64,000 nt of DNA, from positions 1 through 64,000 of the forward strand of contig NZ_FNEY01000020.1 in assembly GCF_900100305.1 (NCBI RefSeq), in the 5' to 3' direction. Positions 56,008-64,000 of this stretch are shown here, one piece after another (positions within the stretch are counted from its first letter, which is position 1; every line of letters begins with the position of its first letter). The position numbers and the translations under genes were made by a program. Origin of the DNA: Paracidovorax citrulli. GTDB lineage: Bacteria; Pseudomonadota; Gammaproteobacteria; Burkholderiales; Burkholderiaceae_C. The notes under the pieces are model-generated. The model did not search any database. It was not told where the DNA came from and saw only the letters and a program-made list of their open reading frames with translations.

Positions 56008-56714
56008 CAGAACACCCAGTCAAAAGACACATCCGCTCCCAGTGCTCCCAGGGCGCCCCCCACAAACACACCGAGCGTGACGCAGACAGGTGCACCCGGC
56101 CCGCATGCCAGCCCGGCAAGAGCACCTCCAGCAGCACCGCCGGCAAACCCGCCTCCGACCACGGCTCCCTCCTTTGCCACCGCACGGGCCTTGTCGTCCG
56201 CCACGGCAACGTTGTAGACCGCTGCCCCCAGGGATACGAAAACCAGGCCGCGGCCCAGAGTGGTATAGCGCCGTGCCGCCGCATTGACCGAGGGCCTGGG
56301 ACGACCGGAACTATCAATGATTTCCAGATAGACAAGATTGCGCTCATTGGTCGCCAGTTGCGCAAAGGGCTTGCCGAACTTGTCTTTCGCATACTTTTCG
56401 GTCAGAGCATCGAGACTCAAACCGACCTTCTTCAGCTGGATCGCCTTCGCCCGCCCTATGTCGCTGGAGCGCAAGCGCTGCACCTCCAGAATTTCATTGC
56501 GGATCGACTGCACCTGTGTTGCAGCCTCCTGCGGACTCAAGGCACCGGACGCCACACGCGCCCGATACTCTTGGGAAAGCCTTCTGGTTTGCTCGATATA
56601 GCTCTGGCGTACTCGCCCATCCTTCAGAAATCGCTGCGCAAAGTTCGCGCATGCCGACTCCAACTGCGATAGCGCGGTTTCGAGCGTGGCGTTGTTCCGA
56701 TGCTCATCCTGCAT
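56007..56714 (-). CDS. Putative membrane-active toxin-like protein with C-terminal glycine zipper
   Basis: A 235-residue protein not named by any family I recall. Residues 1-140 are helical with a charged N-terminus (RFLKDGRVRQSYIEQTRRL, then LSPQEAATQVQS). The last 90 residues combine a small-residue helix (TTLGRGLVFVSLGAAVYNVAVA) with a clear glycine zipper (GAVVGGGFAGGAAGGALAGL, then GVFVGGALGALGADVSFDW). Such tails are common in PAAR/Rhs-linked and other bacterial effector toxins. No PAAR, VgrG or signal peptide is present. It overlaps the partner gene by one base. GC is lower than the neighbours. The toxin role is inferred from tail and partner only. Confidence 0.5.
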   Translation of the reverse strand: MQDEHRNNATLETALSQLESACANFAQRFLKDGRVRQSYIEQTRRLSQEYRARVASGALSPQEAATQVQSIRNEILEVQRLRSSDIGRAKAIQLKKVGLSLDALTEKYAKDKFGKPFAQLATNERNLVYLEIIDSSGRPRPSVNAAARRYTTLGRGLVFVSLGAAVYNVAVADDKARAVAKEGAVVGGGFAGGAAGGALAGLACGPGAPVCVTLGVFVGGALGALGADVSFDWVF

Positions 56715-56817
56715 GCTCTATCTCCCCATCGTTGATAACGCTGAGGATTTCATGGAGGAACGCTTTGCTTGGCAAGTTAGAGACACAAACTGTTTCACTG
56801 CGTGCCAACGCCCTGCT

Positions 56818-57618
56818 TCAGGAAAACGCCCTCCACAGCCCGGTGCCGAGAAACCACGGGTTGAGCACGCTGGACTCCAGCCGGAGGGTGTCGAAATCCG
56901 TCACCTCGGCAAGCAGCCTGTGCCTGGCGCCCGAGTTGTCGAAGATGTAGGCACGGTGCGCCACCTCGCAGGCCTCGGTCATCAGCGCGATGGACTTGTG
57001 GTACCGGTCGATGACCTTGTCCTCGGGCACCGGATGGCCGCCCTGCAGCACGCGCCGCCGCACCCGGTCGATGTTGATGGCGGGGTCGTCGGTCGCCACG
57101 AAGTACAGATAGACCCGGTAGCCCCGCGCACGGGTTTCGCGCATGAAGTCGATCTTCGAGCGGTGCGACATGACGGTCTCGAACGTGAAGGTACGGCCTT
57201 CGTCCCGCAGTTCCCGGCGCACGGCCTCGGCCAGCGTGGCGGCCAGGTAGGAGTCCCAGGGCCCGGGCATCCGGAGGGTCAATTCACCGTCTAGCGTGAT
57301 TCCGGCCAGCAGGGCCGGCATGTCCAGCCGCCGCCCCAGGCCGAATGTCTGGAAGCTGCCGCGGATCCGCTCCAGCACCGCCGGGGGCTCGCCCGTCACG
57401 CCGAGTTCCCGCAACGCCAGGCAGCCGCCGGAGGCGTGGAGTGCCTTCTCGATCTCGTCGGCGTTCACGAAGGCGCCGATCCATTGGGGCTTGAGTTCGG
57501 ACTGGAGGGTGCTCTTGCCGGATCCGTTGGGCCCTGCGAGGACGCGCAGGCGCGGTTGGGCCGGTTGGGCCAGGGCAGGCCTGGCCGCCCGCCGGACGTC
57601 AGCTGCCCCGAGAGACAC
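56818..57618 (-). CDS. Zeta-type toxin kinase
   Basis: A 266-residue P-loop kinase of the zeta family. Walker A is GPNGSGKST (29-37) and the acceptor-site aspartate is in VNADEIEKAL (53-60). FTFETVMSHRSKIDFMRETRARGYRVYLYF (about 143-173) is the family core, with RVRRRVLQGGHPVPEDKVIDRY as the lid arginine region. Zeta toxins phosphorylate UDP-activated sugars or nucleotide-like targets. Its start overlaps the upstream 87-residue gene by 20 bases, the geometry of a toxin-antitoxin pair with coupled translation. The P-loop and Asp are intact, so it looks active. Confidence 0.85.
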   Translation of the reverse strand: MSLGAADVRRAARPALAQPAQPRLRVLAGPNGSGKSTLQSELKPQWIGAFVNADEIEKALHASGGCLALRELGVTGEPPAVLERIRGSFQTFGLGRRLDMPALLAGITLDGELTLRMPGPWDSYLAATLAEAVRRELRDEGRTFTFETVMSHRSKIDFMRETRARGYRVYLYFVATDDPAINIDRVRRRVLQGGHPVPEDKVIDRYHKSIALMTEACEVAHRAYIFDNSGARHRLLAEVTDFDTLRLESSVLNPWFLGTGLWRAFS

Positions 57619-57862
57619 GCTTGAGGACCGTGCCCGGCTTGACGCGCTTGCCCACCGGAAGGTCTTTGATGACGGTGACGCTGCCGTCGATCCGGCGCTC
57701 GACGACCTGGCCGGAAGCGGTCTTCACAATGGCAGCCCCCGTCGCCCTGAGCGCGGCCCGGTAGGCCTCATGGCCCGCCTTGGGGGCCACCTCGGGAATG
57801 CGCCGCTCGGCGATCTGCATTCCCCTTTCGGTCGGAATGGTTCGCTGGGTAGGGGAGGACAT
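57599..57862 (-). CDS. Putative zeta-toxin antitoxin, 87 aa
   Basis: An 87-residue protein with a charged N-terminus (TQRTIPTERGMQIAERRIPEV) and a C-terminal basic half (VVERRIDGSVTVIKDLPVGKRVKPGTVLKRV). It is not recognisable as epsilon or PezA. The gene precedes and overlaps the zeta-kinase gene by 20 bases, so its product is the natural candidate for an antitoxin. The start at 57862 gives a compact cytoplasmic protein and GGGG/GGAG lies near. No DNA-binding fold is evident; autoregulation is unproven. Confidence 0.6.
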   Translation of the reverse strand: MSSPTQRTIPTERGMQIAERRIPEVAPKAGHEAYRAALRATGAAIVKTASGQVVERRIDGSVTVIKDLPVGKRVKPGTVLKRVSRGS

Positions 57863-58166
57863 GGGAGATGCGGGAAAACGTGTCTCCGCCAGTCTATCAG
57901 GGCCCCCCGGAAGCCGCTTTCCCGCGCGGCGCGAAGGGCCACGGGGAGGCATCCCGCCTCCCGCCATCCCAGGAGAAGCTCCCGTGAAGATCGAAGGCCA
58001 ATGCCACTGCCCCGGGCGCCCCGAAAAGGCAGATCCGGACCCGGCGGCGCCTTGCCTGGGTGCCGTCTCCCGACAGGGTGGACAGCTTCGACGGGCAGCC
58101 CTGAGGGGAGCCGCTCGGGCGCTGTACCATTCCTTTTTTCCTCCCAACCATCCTCCCTTCACCACC
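57863..58166. other. Intergenic region between the zeta pair and ridA
   Basis: This 304-base region is between divergent genes: the minus-strand zeta/antitoxin pair and plus-strand ridA. It is GC-rich with a T-rich stretch TTCCTTTTTTCCTCCC (58129-58144) before ridA. I found no convincing promoter elements, RNA gene or repeat. Confidence 0.4.
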
Positions 58167-58625
58167 ATGAGCATCTACGACAAACTCGCCGCCCTGAACA
58201 TCACCCTCCCGCCCGTCGCCACGCCGGCCGCGGCCTATGTGCCCTATGTGCAGACGGGCAACCTCGTCTTCCTCAGCGGCCACATCGCTCGCAAGGACGG
58301 CAAGCCGTGGGTGGGGCAGTTCGGCCGCGACATCGCGACGGAAGACGGCAAGGCCGCGGCACGCGCCGTGGCGATCGACCTGATGGGCACGCTGCATGCG
58401 GCCACGGGCGGTGACCTGAACCGCGTGCAGCGCATCGTGAAGGTGATGAGCCTGGTGAACTCCACGGGCGACTTCACCGAGCAGCACCTGGTGACCAACG
58501 GCGCCAGCGAGCTGCTGGGCGAAGTGTTCGGCGACAAGGGCAAGCACGCGCGCAGCGCCTTCGGCGTGGCGCAGATCCCCATGGGTGCCTGCGTGGAGAT
58601 CGAGCTGATCGCCGAACTGGCCTGA
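58167..58625 (+). CDS. RidA-family protein (YjgF/YER057c)
   Basis: A 152-residue protein of the RidA superfamily, which deaminate reactive enamine/imine intermediates made by PLP enzymes. FLSGHIARKDGKPWVGQFGRDI and the C-terminal SAFGVAQIPMGACVEIELIAEL are diagnostic, though the arginine used by RidA proper is not apparent, so a subgroup with different chemistry is possible. It is 14 bases upstream of pdxY, whose product supplies the PLP cofactor, making the pair functionally sensible. Confidence 0.85.
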   Translation: MSIYDKLAALNITLPPVATPAAAYVPYVQTGNLVFLSGHIARKDGKPWVGQFGRDIATEDGKAAARAVAIDLMGTLHAATGGDLNRVQRIVKVMSLVNSTGDFTEQHLVTNGASELLGEVFGDKGKHARSAFGVAQIPMGACVEIELIAELA

Positions 58626-58639
58626 GCGCCGAGGACGCC

Positions 58640-59581
58640 GTGAGCGCCACCGCAGCCCCTTCCGCCAACCCGCCTGCACCGGCCTCGGCCGGGGAGCCGC
58701 CGCTGGTGCTCTCCATCCAGTCGCATGTCGCCTTCGGGCACGTGGGCAACGACGCGGCCATGCTGCCGCTGCAACTGCTGGGCATCCAGCCGGTGGCCGT
58801 GCATACGGTGCAGTTCTCCAACCACACGGGCTACGGCGAGTTCAAGGGGCAGGTCTTCCCGCCCGCGCACATCGGCGACGTGCTCGATGGCCTGCGTGCG
58901 CGCGGCGTGCTGGCACGCTGCACGGCGGTGCTCTCGGGCTACCTGGGCGATGCCGGCGTGGGCGAGGCCATCCTGGCCGCGGTGCAGGAGATCCGGGCCG
59001 TTCGCCCGGGCCTGCGCTACCTGTGCGATCCGGTGATGGGCGACGTGGGCCGCGGCGTGTTCGTGCGCCCGGGCATCCCGGAATTCCTGCGCCGCCGCGC
59101 GCTGGCGCAGGCCAGCATCATCACCCCCAACCAGTACGAATTCGAGTTGCTGCACGGCGCGCCGCTGGCCTCGGTGGACGAGGCGGTGGCCGCCGCGCGC
59201 GCGCTGCTGGGCGATGCCGCCGGAACAGGCCCTTCGCTCATCGTGGTGACCAGCCTGCGCACGCCGGACCTGCCGGACGACCGGCTGGCCACGCTGGCCG
59301 TCACGGAGGAGGCCGCCTGGCTGGTGCGCACGCCGTTCATCGACCTGCAGCCCCTGCCCAATGGCATGGGCGACGTGTTCTCGGCCGTTCTGCTGGGCCA
59401 CCTGCTGCGCGGCGCATCGACGCCGGACGCGGTGTCGAGCGCGGTCAGCAGCCTGTACGCGCTGGTGTCGCGCACCGCGCCGGGCCAGCGCGACCTGCCC
59501 CTGGTGGCCTGCCGCGAGCAGATCGCGCAGCCGTCGGAGCGTTTCGCCGCCGAGATGGTGGGCGCCCCGACGCGGCCCTGA
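58640..59581 (+). CDS. pdxY: Pyridoxal kinase PdxY
   Basis: A 313-residue ribokinase-fold enzyme phosphorylating pyridoxal in the vitamin B6 salvage route. Marks are VLSIQSHVAFGHVGNDAAM, VHTVQFSNHTGYGEFKGQV, VLSGYLGD, LCDPVMGD and the PNGMGDVFSAVLLGHLL anion hole. It begins with GTG at 58640, after ridA, and has a longer Pro/Ala-rich N-terminus of about 20 residues than usual. It probably shares the ridA transcript. Confidence 0.93.
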   Translation: MSATAAPSANPPAPASAGEPPLVLSIQSHVAFGHVGNDAAMLPLQLLGIQPVAVHTVQFSNHTGYGEFKGQVFPPAHIGDVLDGLRARGVLARCTAVLSGYLGDAGVGEAILAAVQEIRAVRPGLRYLCDPVMGDVGRGVFVRPGIPEFLRRRALAQASIITPNQYEFELLHGAPLASVDEAVAAARALLGDAAGTGPSLIVVTSLRTPDLPDDRLATLAVTEEAAWLVRTPFIDLQPLPNGMGDVFSAVLLGHLLRGASTPDAVSSAVSSLYALVSRTAPGQRDLPLVACREQIAQPSERFAAEMVGAPTRP

Positions 59582-59606
59582 GACAGAGTTCCGGCCGCGG
59601 CCCGGA

Positions 59607-61217
59607 TCAGGCCGCCAGCGTGCGCGGCCCGCCCCGCACGGGCTGCTGCAGCGCCGCGCCGGCAGCCCCCGGCAGGGCGCGCAGCTTGAACACCGACACC
59701 GTGCGCGCCAGTTGTTCGGCCTGCTCGCGCAGGCTCTGGGCCGCGGCGGCGCTTTCCTCCACCAACGCGGCGTTCTGCTGCGTCATCTGGTCCAGCCGTC
59801 CCACGGATGCGTTCACCTGACCGATGCCCGCGCTCTGCTCGGAAGCCGCGGCGGTGATCTCGCCGATCATGTCGTTCACGTGCTGCACCGAGCGCACGAT
59901 GTCCTGCATGGTGGCGCCGGCATCCTGCACCAGCCGGCTGCCGGCCTCCACCCGCTCCACCGAGGTCCCGATCAGTTGCTTGATCTCCCGCGCGGCGGTG
60001 GCGCTGCGCTGCGCCAGAGCGCGCACCTCGCCCGCCACCACGGCGAAGCCCCGGCCCTGCTCACCCGCGCGGGCGGCTTCCACGGCCGCGTTCAGGGCCA
60101 GGATGTTGGTCTGGAAGGCGATGCCGTCGATCACGCCGATGATCTCGGCGATGCGGCGGCTGCTCTGGTGGATGTCATCCATGGTGGATACCACCTGGGT
60201 GACCACCTCGCCGCCGCGCTGCGCCACGCTGCGGGCACTGGCCGCCAGCCCGCTGGCCTGCTGCGCGCTGCCCGCGCTCTGCTGCAGGGTGCTGGTGAAC
60301 TGCTCCATGGCCGCTGCCGTCTCCTGCAGGCTGCTGGAGGTCTGCTCGGTGCGCACGGACAGGTCATGGTTGCCCGTGGCGATTTCGGCGCTGGCGATGG
60401 CGATGCTGTCCGTACTCCGGCGCACCTGCTGCACCACGCCGGAGAGCGCATCGCCCATGGCACCGAGCGATCGCAGCAGTTCGCCGAACTCGTCGCCGCC
60501 GCCCCGCGGCACGGGCGAGGCGAGATCCCCGGCGGCGATGCGCGCCGCTGCCGCATTGGCTTCCGCCAGCGGTCTCTGGATGCCGCGGATCAGCACCACG
60601 CCGCCGGCCACGATACCTGCCAGCAGCAGCGCCAGCGCAACGGCCGCACCCAGCAGGATGCGCTGCAGCGATGCGGCCGTGCGGTCGCGCAGCGCATCGG
60701 CGGCCTCGGTCTGCGACTGCGCGAAATCCCGCAGGAGCTGCAGGTAGGCCGCCACCGCCGGTTGATAGCGCTGCAGCACCAGGGCCCGCGCCTCGTCCCG
60801 CCTGCCGGCGGCCGACAGCCGGCTGGCCTCGCCGCGCAGATCCAGCGTGGCCTGGCGCGCGGCGGCGATCTTCGCCATGCGGGCCTTGTCCTGCGCGGAC
60901 AGGTCCATGGCGGCGAGGGTCTTCTGGGTTTCCGAAATGCGCGCGGAAGTGGCCGCGATCGGCTCCTTGAATTGCGCCTCCAGCAGGGGATCGGCGGCGA
61001 GAGCCACCGCCAGGGTGCGGGCCGCATTGGTCTCCGTCAGGCCAGCCCAGCGCAGGGCCGCCTGGGTGCGCTGCTCCATTTCGTCGCGCGCGGCATCGGC
61101 CTGGGCCTGCTCGCGCTGGTAGTGCGCGCCGGCCACGCCGAGCACCGCGGACAGCATGAGCACCAGCACGGTCACCGTGATCCAGAGCTTGTGGACGACA
61201 CCCAATGATCGGTGCAT
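59607..61217 (-). CDS. Methyl-accepting chemotaxis protein (1)
   Basis: A 536-residue chemoreceptor. An N-terminal helix (LWITVTVLVLMLSAVLGVAGAH), a helical periplasmic sensor of the 4HB type, a second helix (ILLGAAVALALLLAGIVAGGVVL), a HAMP domain (RPLAEANAAAARIAAGDL) and the cytoplasmic hairpin with [29 protein letters not shown] are present. AAGGAG precedes the ATG. No CheR-tail pentapeptide is present. The cytoplasmic half is very similar to the next MCP, suggesting duplication or gene conversion. Confidence 0.93.
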   Translation of the reverse strand: MHRSLGVVHKLWITVTVLVLMLSAVLGVAGAHYQREQAQADAARDEMEQRTQAALRWAGLTETNAARTLAVALAADPLLEAQFKEPIAATSARISETQKTLAAMDLSAQDKARMAKIAAARQATLDLRGEASRLSAAGRRDEARALVLQRYQPAVAAYLQLLRDFAQSQTEAADALRDRTAASLQRILLGAAVALALLLAGIVAGGVVLIRGIQRPLAEANAAAARIAAGDLASPVPRGGGDEFGELLRSLGAMGDALSGVVQQVRRSTDSIAIASAEIATGNHDLSVRTEQTSSSLQETAAAMEQFTSTLQQSAGSAQQASGLAASARSVAQRGGEVVTQVVSTMDDIHQSSRRIAEIIGVIDGIAFQTNILALNAAVEAARAGEQGRGFAVVAGEVRALAQRSATAAREIKQLIGTSVERVEAGSRLVQDAGATMQDIVRSVQHVNDMIGEITAAASEQSAGIGQVNASVGRLDQMTQQNAALVEESAAAAQSLREQAEQLARTVSVFKLRALPGAAGAALQQPVRGGPRTLAA

Positions 61218-61335
61218 GGCGGACTCCTTTCCTTGCCGGGCGGATCCCGCCCGGGACGACTGAAGCCATCGTGCATGAAGCAACGTGCGGGAGGCTCGGT
61301 GTTTACACCAGAGGGCGGCGGATGCGCCCGCGGAA

Positions 61336-63174
61336 TCAGAAGGTTTCCCAGTCGTCGTCGCTCTGGCTGGCCTTGCGCGACGGCGCGGGAGGCCGCGGCG
61401 CGGAGGCCGGCGGGGCGGAGGCCGGCGGGGCGGAGGCTCCCGCCGGAGGGCGGCCGGGCAGCGCAGGCGCCTTCCCGCCGGCGGCCCCGACGGTGGCCGG
61501 CGGGCGGGGCCGGACGGGCGCGGCCACGGCAGCCCGCGCGGGCGCCTGGGGGGCAGGAACGGCGGCGGGCGGCACCGCTTTGGCGATGGGCGGCGCAACG
61601 GGTGCGGCGGCGGCAGGCATGCCGGCCGCGCTGCCGTCGCGCAGCCGGAATGCGGACACCACCTCGGCCAGCATGGCCGCCTGCGTCTTGAGCGAGCCGG
61701 CGGCAGCCGCGGCCTCCTCGACCAGGGCGGCGTTCTGCTGCGTCACCTGGTCCATCTGCCCGATCGCCTGGCTGACCTGCTCGATGCCCGAACTCTGCTC
61801 CGCGCTCGCGGCGCTGATCTCGCCCATGATGTCCGCCACGCGCCGGATGCTGTCCACCACCGTTTCCATGGTGCGTCCGGCCTGCGCGACCTGCTGGGAA
61901 CCTTCGTCCACCTTGGCCACGGAATCGCCGATCAGCGTCTTGATGTCCTTGGCGGCCTCGGCGCTGCGCCCCGCGAGCGCACGGACTTCCCCCGCCACCA
62001 CGGCGAAACCGCGGCCCTGCTCGCCGGCGCGCGCCGCCTCCACGGCCGCGTTCAACGCCAGGATGTTGGTCTGGAAAGCGATGCCGTCGATCACCCCGAT
62101 GATGTCCGCGATGCGGCGCGAGGAAGCGTCGATGGCGCCCATGGTCTGCACGACGCCGGCCACCACCTGCCCGCCCTCGCCCGCCATCTGCGAGGCATGG
62201 GCCGCGAGCTGGTTGGCCTGCCGGGCGCTGTCGGCGTTCTGGCGTACGGCACTGGTGAGCTGCTCGATCGAAGCGGCCGTCTGCTGCAGGGCGCTCGCCT
62301 GCCGCTCGGTCCGCGCGGACAGGTCCTGGTTGCCCGCATCGATTTCCCGCGCGGCGATGGCGATGCTGTCGGCCCCCTGGCGCACGCGGCCCGTGACCTG
62401 GGCCAGGTTGTCGTTCATCTGGCGCAGGGCATCCAGCACCTGGCCGGTCTCGTCGCGCCCGCCGGCGGCGATGGCACTCGTGAGGTCGTTGTCCGCCACG
62501 GCGCGCGCGACACGCACCGCCTCGCCGAGCGGTCGCGTGATGCCGCGCGTGATCCACCAGCCCAGCCCCCCGCCCAGGATCAGGGCCAGCACGGTGGCGA
62601 TCGCCACGGCGGAGCGGGTCTCCGCGTAGCCGGATTCCACCTGCCCCAGGGAGGCATCGATGTTCTCACGCTGCATGTTCAGCAGCTTCTGGACAGCTTC
62701 GAGGAACTGCGCCGTGATGGGCTGGAACTCCTGCGTGAACAGGCGCTGCGCATCTTCCAACCGCCCCTCGCGTTTGGCCTTGTAGATCGCATCGCGACTT
62801 GTCAGGTAGTTCGTGCGCGCCTTCTGGATGTCGGCCATCAAGGCCTTCTCCTGGTCGGCCTGCAGGAGCGCCTCGATGCGCTTGAGCATGTCCGCCGACT
62901 GCCGCGAAGAGGCAGCGGCCTCCTCCGCGAACGCGTCGTTCAGGGAGGTATCGCTGCTGCGGGCCACGGCCTTGGTCCGCTGCACGCTCGTATGGATGTT
63001 GCGGGCCCAGTCGCTGATCAGCCGTTCCTTGACGAGCGACTCCGAAGCGACTCCCTTCACGGAACGGACCGTCTCCCCCATGTTGGTCAGGCCCAGCATG
63101 TTCATCACGAACATGACGAGCAGGATGAGCGCGAATCCCAGCGCGAGCCGGGTGGCGATTTTCAGATCTTTCAC
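61336..63174 (-). CDS. Methyl-accepting chemotaxis protein (2) with DWETF tail
   Basis: A 612-residue chemoreceptor starting at the GTG 63174 ([14 protein letters not shown]). An in-frame ATG at 63198 adds 8 residues but lacks a ribosome site, whereas AGGAG lies before the GTG at long spacing. A 4HB sensor, helix at about 190, HAMP ([18 protein letters not shown]) and the signal hairpin follow, with the same [20 protein letters not shown] core as its neighbour. The C-terminus is a long Pro/Ala linker ending DDDWETF, a version of the NWETF pentapeptide that tethers CheR and CheB. It differs from receptor 1, which lacks it. Confidence 0.93.
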   Translation of the reverse strand: MKDLKIATRLALGFALILLVMFVMNMLGLTNMGETVRSVKGVASESLVKERLISDWARNIHTSVQRTKAVARSSDTSLNDAFAEEAAASSRQSADMLKRIEALLQADQEKALMADIQKARTNYLTSRDAIYKAKREGRLEDAQRLFTQEFQPITAQFLEAVQKLLNMQRENIDASLGQVESGYAETRSAVAIATVLALILGGGLGWWITRGITRPLGEAVRVARAVADNDLTSAIAAGGRDETGQVLDALRQMNDNLAQVTGRVRQGADSIAIAAREIDAGNQDLSARTERQASALQQTAASIEQLTSAVRQNADSARQANQLAAHASQMAGEGGQVVAGVVQTMGAIDASSRRIADIIGVIDGIAFQTNILALNAAVEAARAGEQGRGFAVVAGEVRALAGRSAEAAKDIKTLIGDSVAKVDEGSQQVAQAGRTMETVVDSIRRVADIMGEISAASAEQSSGIEQVSQAIGQMDQVTQQNAALVEEAAAAAGSLKTQAAMLAEVVSAFRLRDGSAAGMPAAAAPVAPPIAKAVPPAAVPAPQAPARAAVAAPVRPRPPATVGAAGGKAPALPGRPPAGASAPPASAPPASAPRPPAPSRKASQSDDDWETF

Positions 63175-63328
63175 GGTAAGGGTGCTCCTGGCGCGCATCT
63201 AGGCAATGCACGACCCGGCAGCCGCCTTCTTCGATGGCCGTGCCGGCAGATAGTGCATTGATACAAGCGGAAACACCACTCCGCATAAACACCATGTTCC
63301 TGTCGCGATGCGGCGGCGCAACAAAAAA

Positions 63329-63351
63329 GGGCCGCCATGCCCTGGCGGCCC
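63329..63351 (-). terminator. Terminator hairpin after parC
   Basis: A 9-bp stem (GGGCCGCCA, 63329-63337, with TGGCGGCCC, 63343-63351) and 5-base loop, followed on the minus strand by a run of six T (63322-63328). It lies 25 bases after the parC stop and precedes the MCP2 promoter region. Confidence 0.8.
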
Positions 63352-63376
63352 CTCCGGCAGCTGTGTTCGCCAGGCT

Positions 63377-64000
63377 TTACTCGACGCGCTGCACGGCGTT
63401 CGGCTTGAAGCCCAGATCCGCCGCCTTGCCCTTGCGCCCGCGCGGGAAGCGCGCATTGTTGAGGCTGCGGATCTCCAGCGTCTCGTCGCGCTCCTTGCCG
63501 CCGCGGCCCACGCCTGCGATGCGCACGCTGCGCGTGTACGCCGCGGCACCCGCCAGCGTATCCTTGGGCTCGAGGTCGATGAGCATCAGGCCGCGGCCGC
63601 CATTGGCCATCTGCTTGAGCTCGGTGATCTCGAAAGTCAGGATGCGTCCGCCCGCCGAGGCGCAGCACACGTGGGTCGCCGGGGCGAGCGGCTGGCTGCC
63701 GCTGGTGAACGCCGCGTGCGACGGCCGGCAGAGCTGCTCGCCCTCGCCCAGCGAGACGAATGCCTTGCCACCCCGGTTGCGCGCCGTCATGTGCTCCACG
63801 GCCGCGATGAAGCCGTAGCCGCCCGAGCCGGCGAGCAGCAGCGCCGCGTTCGCGGGGCCGGCGAAATAATGCACCGGCTGCGTGCCGGCCTCCAGGTCGA
63901 TCAGCGTGGTGATGGGCTGCCCGTCCCCGCGCGCGCCGGGCAGTTGCGAAACGGCCACGGAATACACGCGACCATTGCTGCCGAAGGCGATGAGCGTATC
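63377..64000 (-). CDS. parC: DNA topoisomerase IV subunit A, C-terminal part (N-terminus outside window)
   Basis: The last 207 codons of an open frame that continues beyond the window edge. It covers blades of the C-terminal DNA-wrapping propeller: ITTLIDLEAGTQPVHYFAG, GYGFIAAVEHMTARNRGGKAFVSL, LTFEITELKQMANGGRGLMLIDL. The lack of GyrA-box motifs and the KRG-style loops fit ParC over GyrA. ParC separates linked daughter chromosomes. It ends VQRVE, and a good terminator follows. Confidence 0.8.
   Translation of the reverse strand, partial: DTLIAFGSNGRVYSVAVSQLPGARGDGQPITTLIDLEAGTQPVHYFAGPANAALLLAGSGGYGFIAAVEHMTARNRGGKAFVSLGEGEQLCRPSHAAFTSGSQPLAPATHVCCASAGGRILTFEITELKQMANGGRGLMLIDLEPKDTLAGAAAYTRSVRIAGVGRGGKERDETLEIRSLNNARFPRGRKGKAADLGFKPNAVQRVE

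Overview
The window is high-GC (roughly 68-70%) chromosomal DNA from a betaproteobacterium, most likely Comamonadaceae and probably an Acidovorax-type organism. This rests on gene content: a Bug-family tricarboxylate-type binding protein, a CaiB-type CoA transferase, a VC_2705/DUF4212 symporter pair, divergent ppsA/ppsR, a VirK-family secreted protein and tandem DWETF-type chemoreceptors. The species is inference; there is no rRNA and no complete phylogenetic marker. Protein families were recognised by eye and no database search was run.

Layout. 1-2.75 kb: lower-GC accessory islet holding the right end of an IS5-family element, the HEPN-like gene remnant it cut, and an OLD-family ATPase/TOPRIM nuclease. 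2.9-8.1 kb: catabolic operon (aldolase-like protein, Bug receptor, SDR, D-tartrate-dehydratase-like enolase) with a divergent LysR regulator. 8.1-13.8 kb: VirK protein, YddG-like exporter, CoA transferase, HxlR regulator, FKBP, beta-propeller lipoprotein and an unknown. 13.9-19.9 kb: two-subunit sodium/solute symporter, then divergent ppsA and ppsR. 19.9-24.2 kb: unknown protein, membrane-anchored Mrr endonuclease, Fur-box small gene, phospholipase C. 24.5-27.5 kb: ahpF, ahpC and divergent bfr (peroxide and iron defence). 27.6-28.2 kb: isolated low-GC gene for a CheD-like predicted deamidase. 28.4-34.9 kb: Fur-controlled iron-siderophore uptake operon with one deleted and one intact TonB receptor.

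34.9-37.8 kb: FAD/NAD-binding protein and semialdehyde dehydrogenase. 38.0-44.3 kb: tripartite RND efflux operon behind a near-perfect SoxR-type promoter. 44.3-46.6 kb: pseudo-esterase, LysR regulator, VF530 protein. 46.65-49.3 kb: Nudix / SAHH-like / EamA transporter operon of unknown role. 49.6-55.4 kb: DUF4148 protein, alpha-E and ATP-grasp pair, ComEC. 55.5-57.9 kb: a toxin-like islet (glycine-zipper protein with overlapping partner, zeta-type kinase with overlapping partner). 58.2-64 kb: RidA, pyridoxal kinase, two chemoreceptors and the C-terminal part of ParC.

The most promising leads are the CheD-like protein (Thr/Cys/His all aligned with CheD), the Nudix/SAHH-like/transporter operon, the HEPN plus OLD remnant, and the toxin-like islet after comEC. 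The regulatory reading is also coherent: two Fur boxes sit on iron genes, a SoxR promoter precedes the pump, and a degenerate OxyR-like array lies before ahpC.
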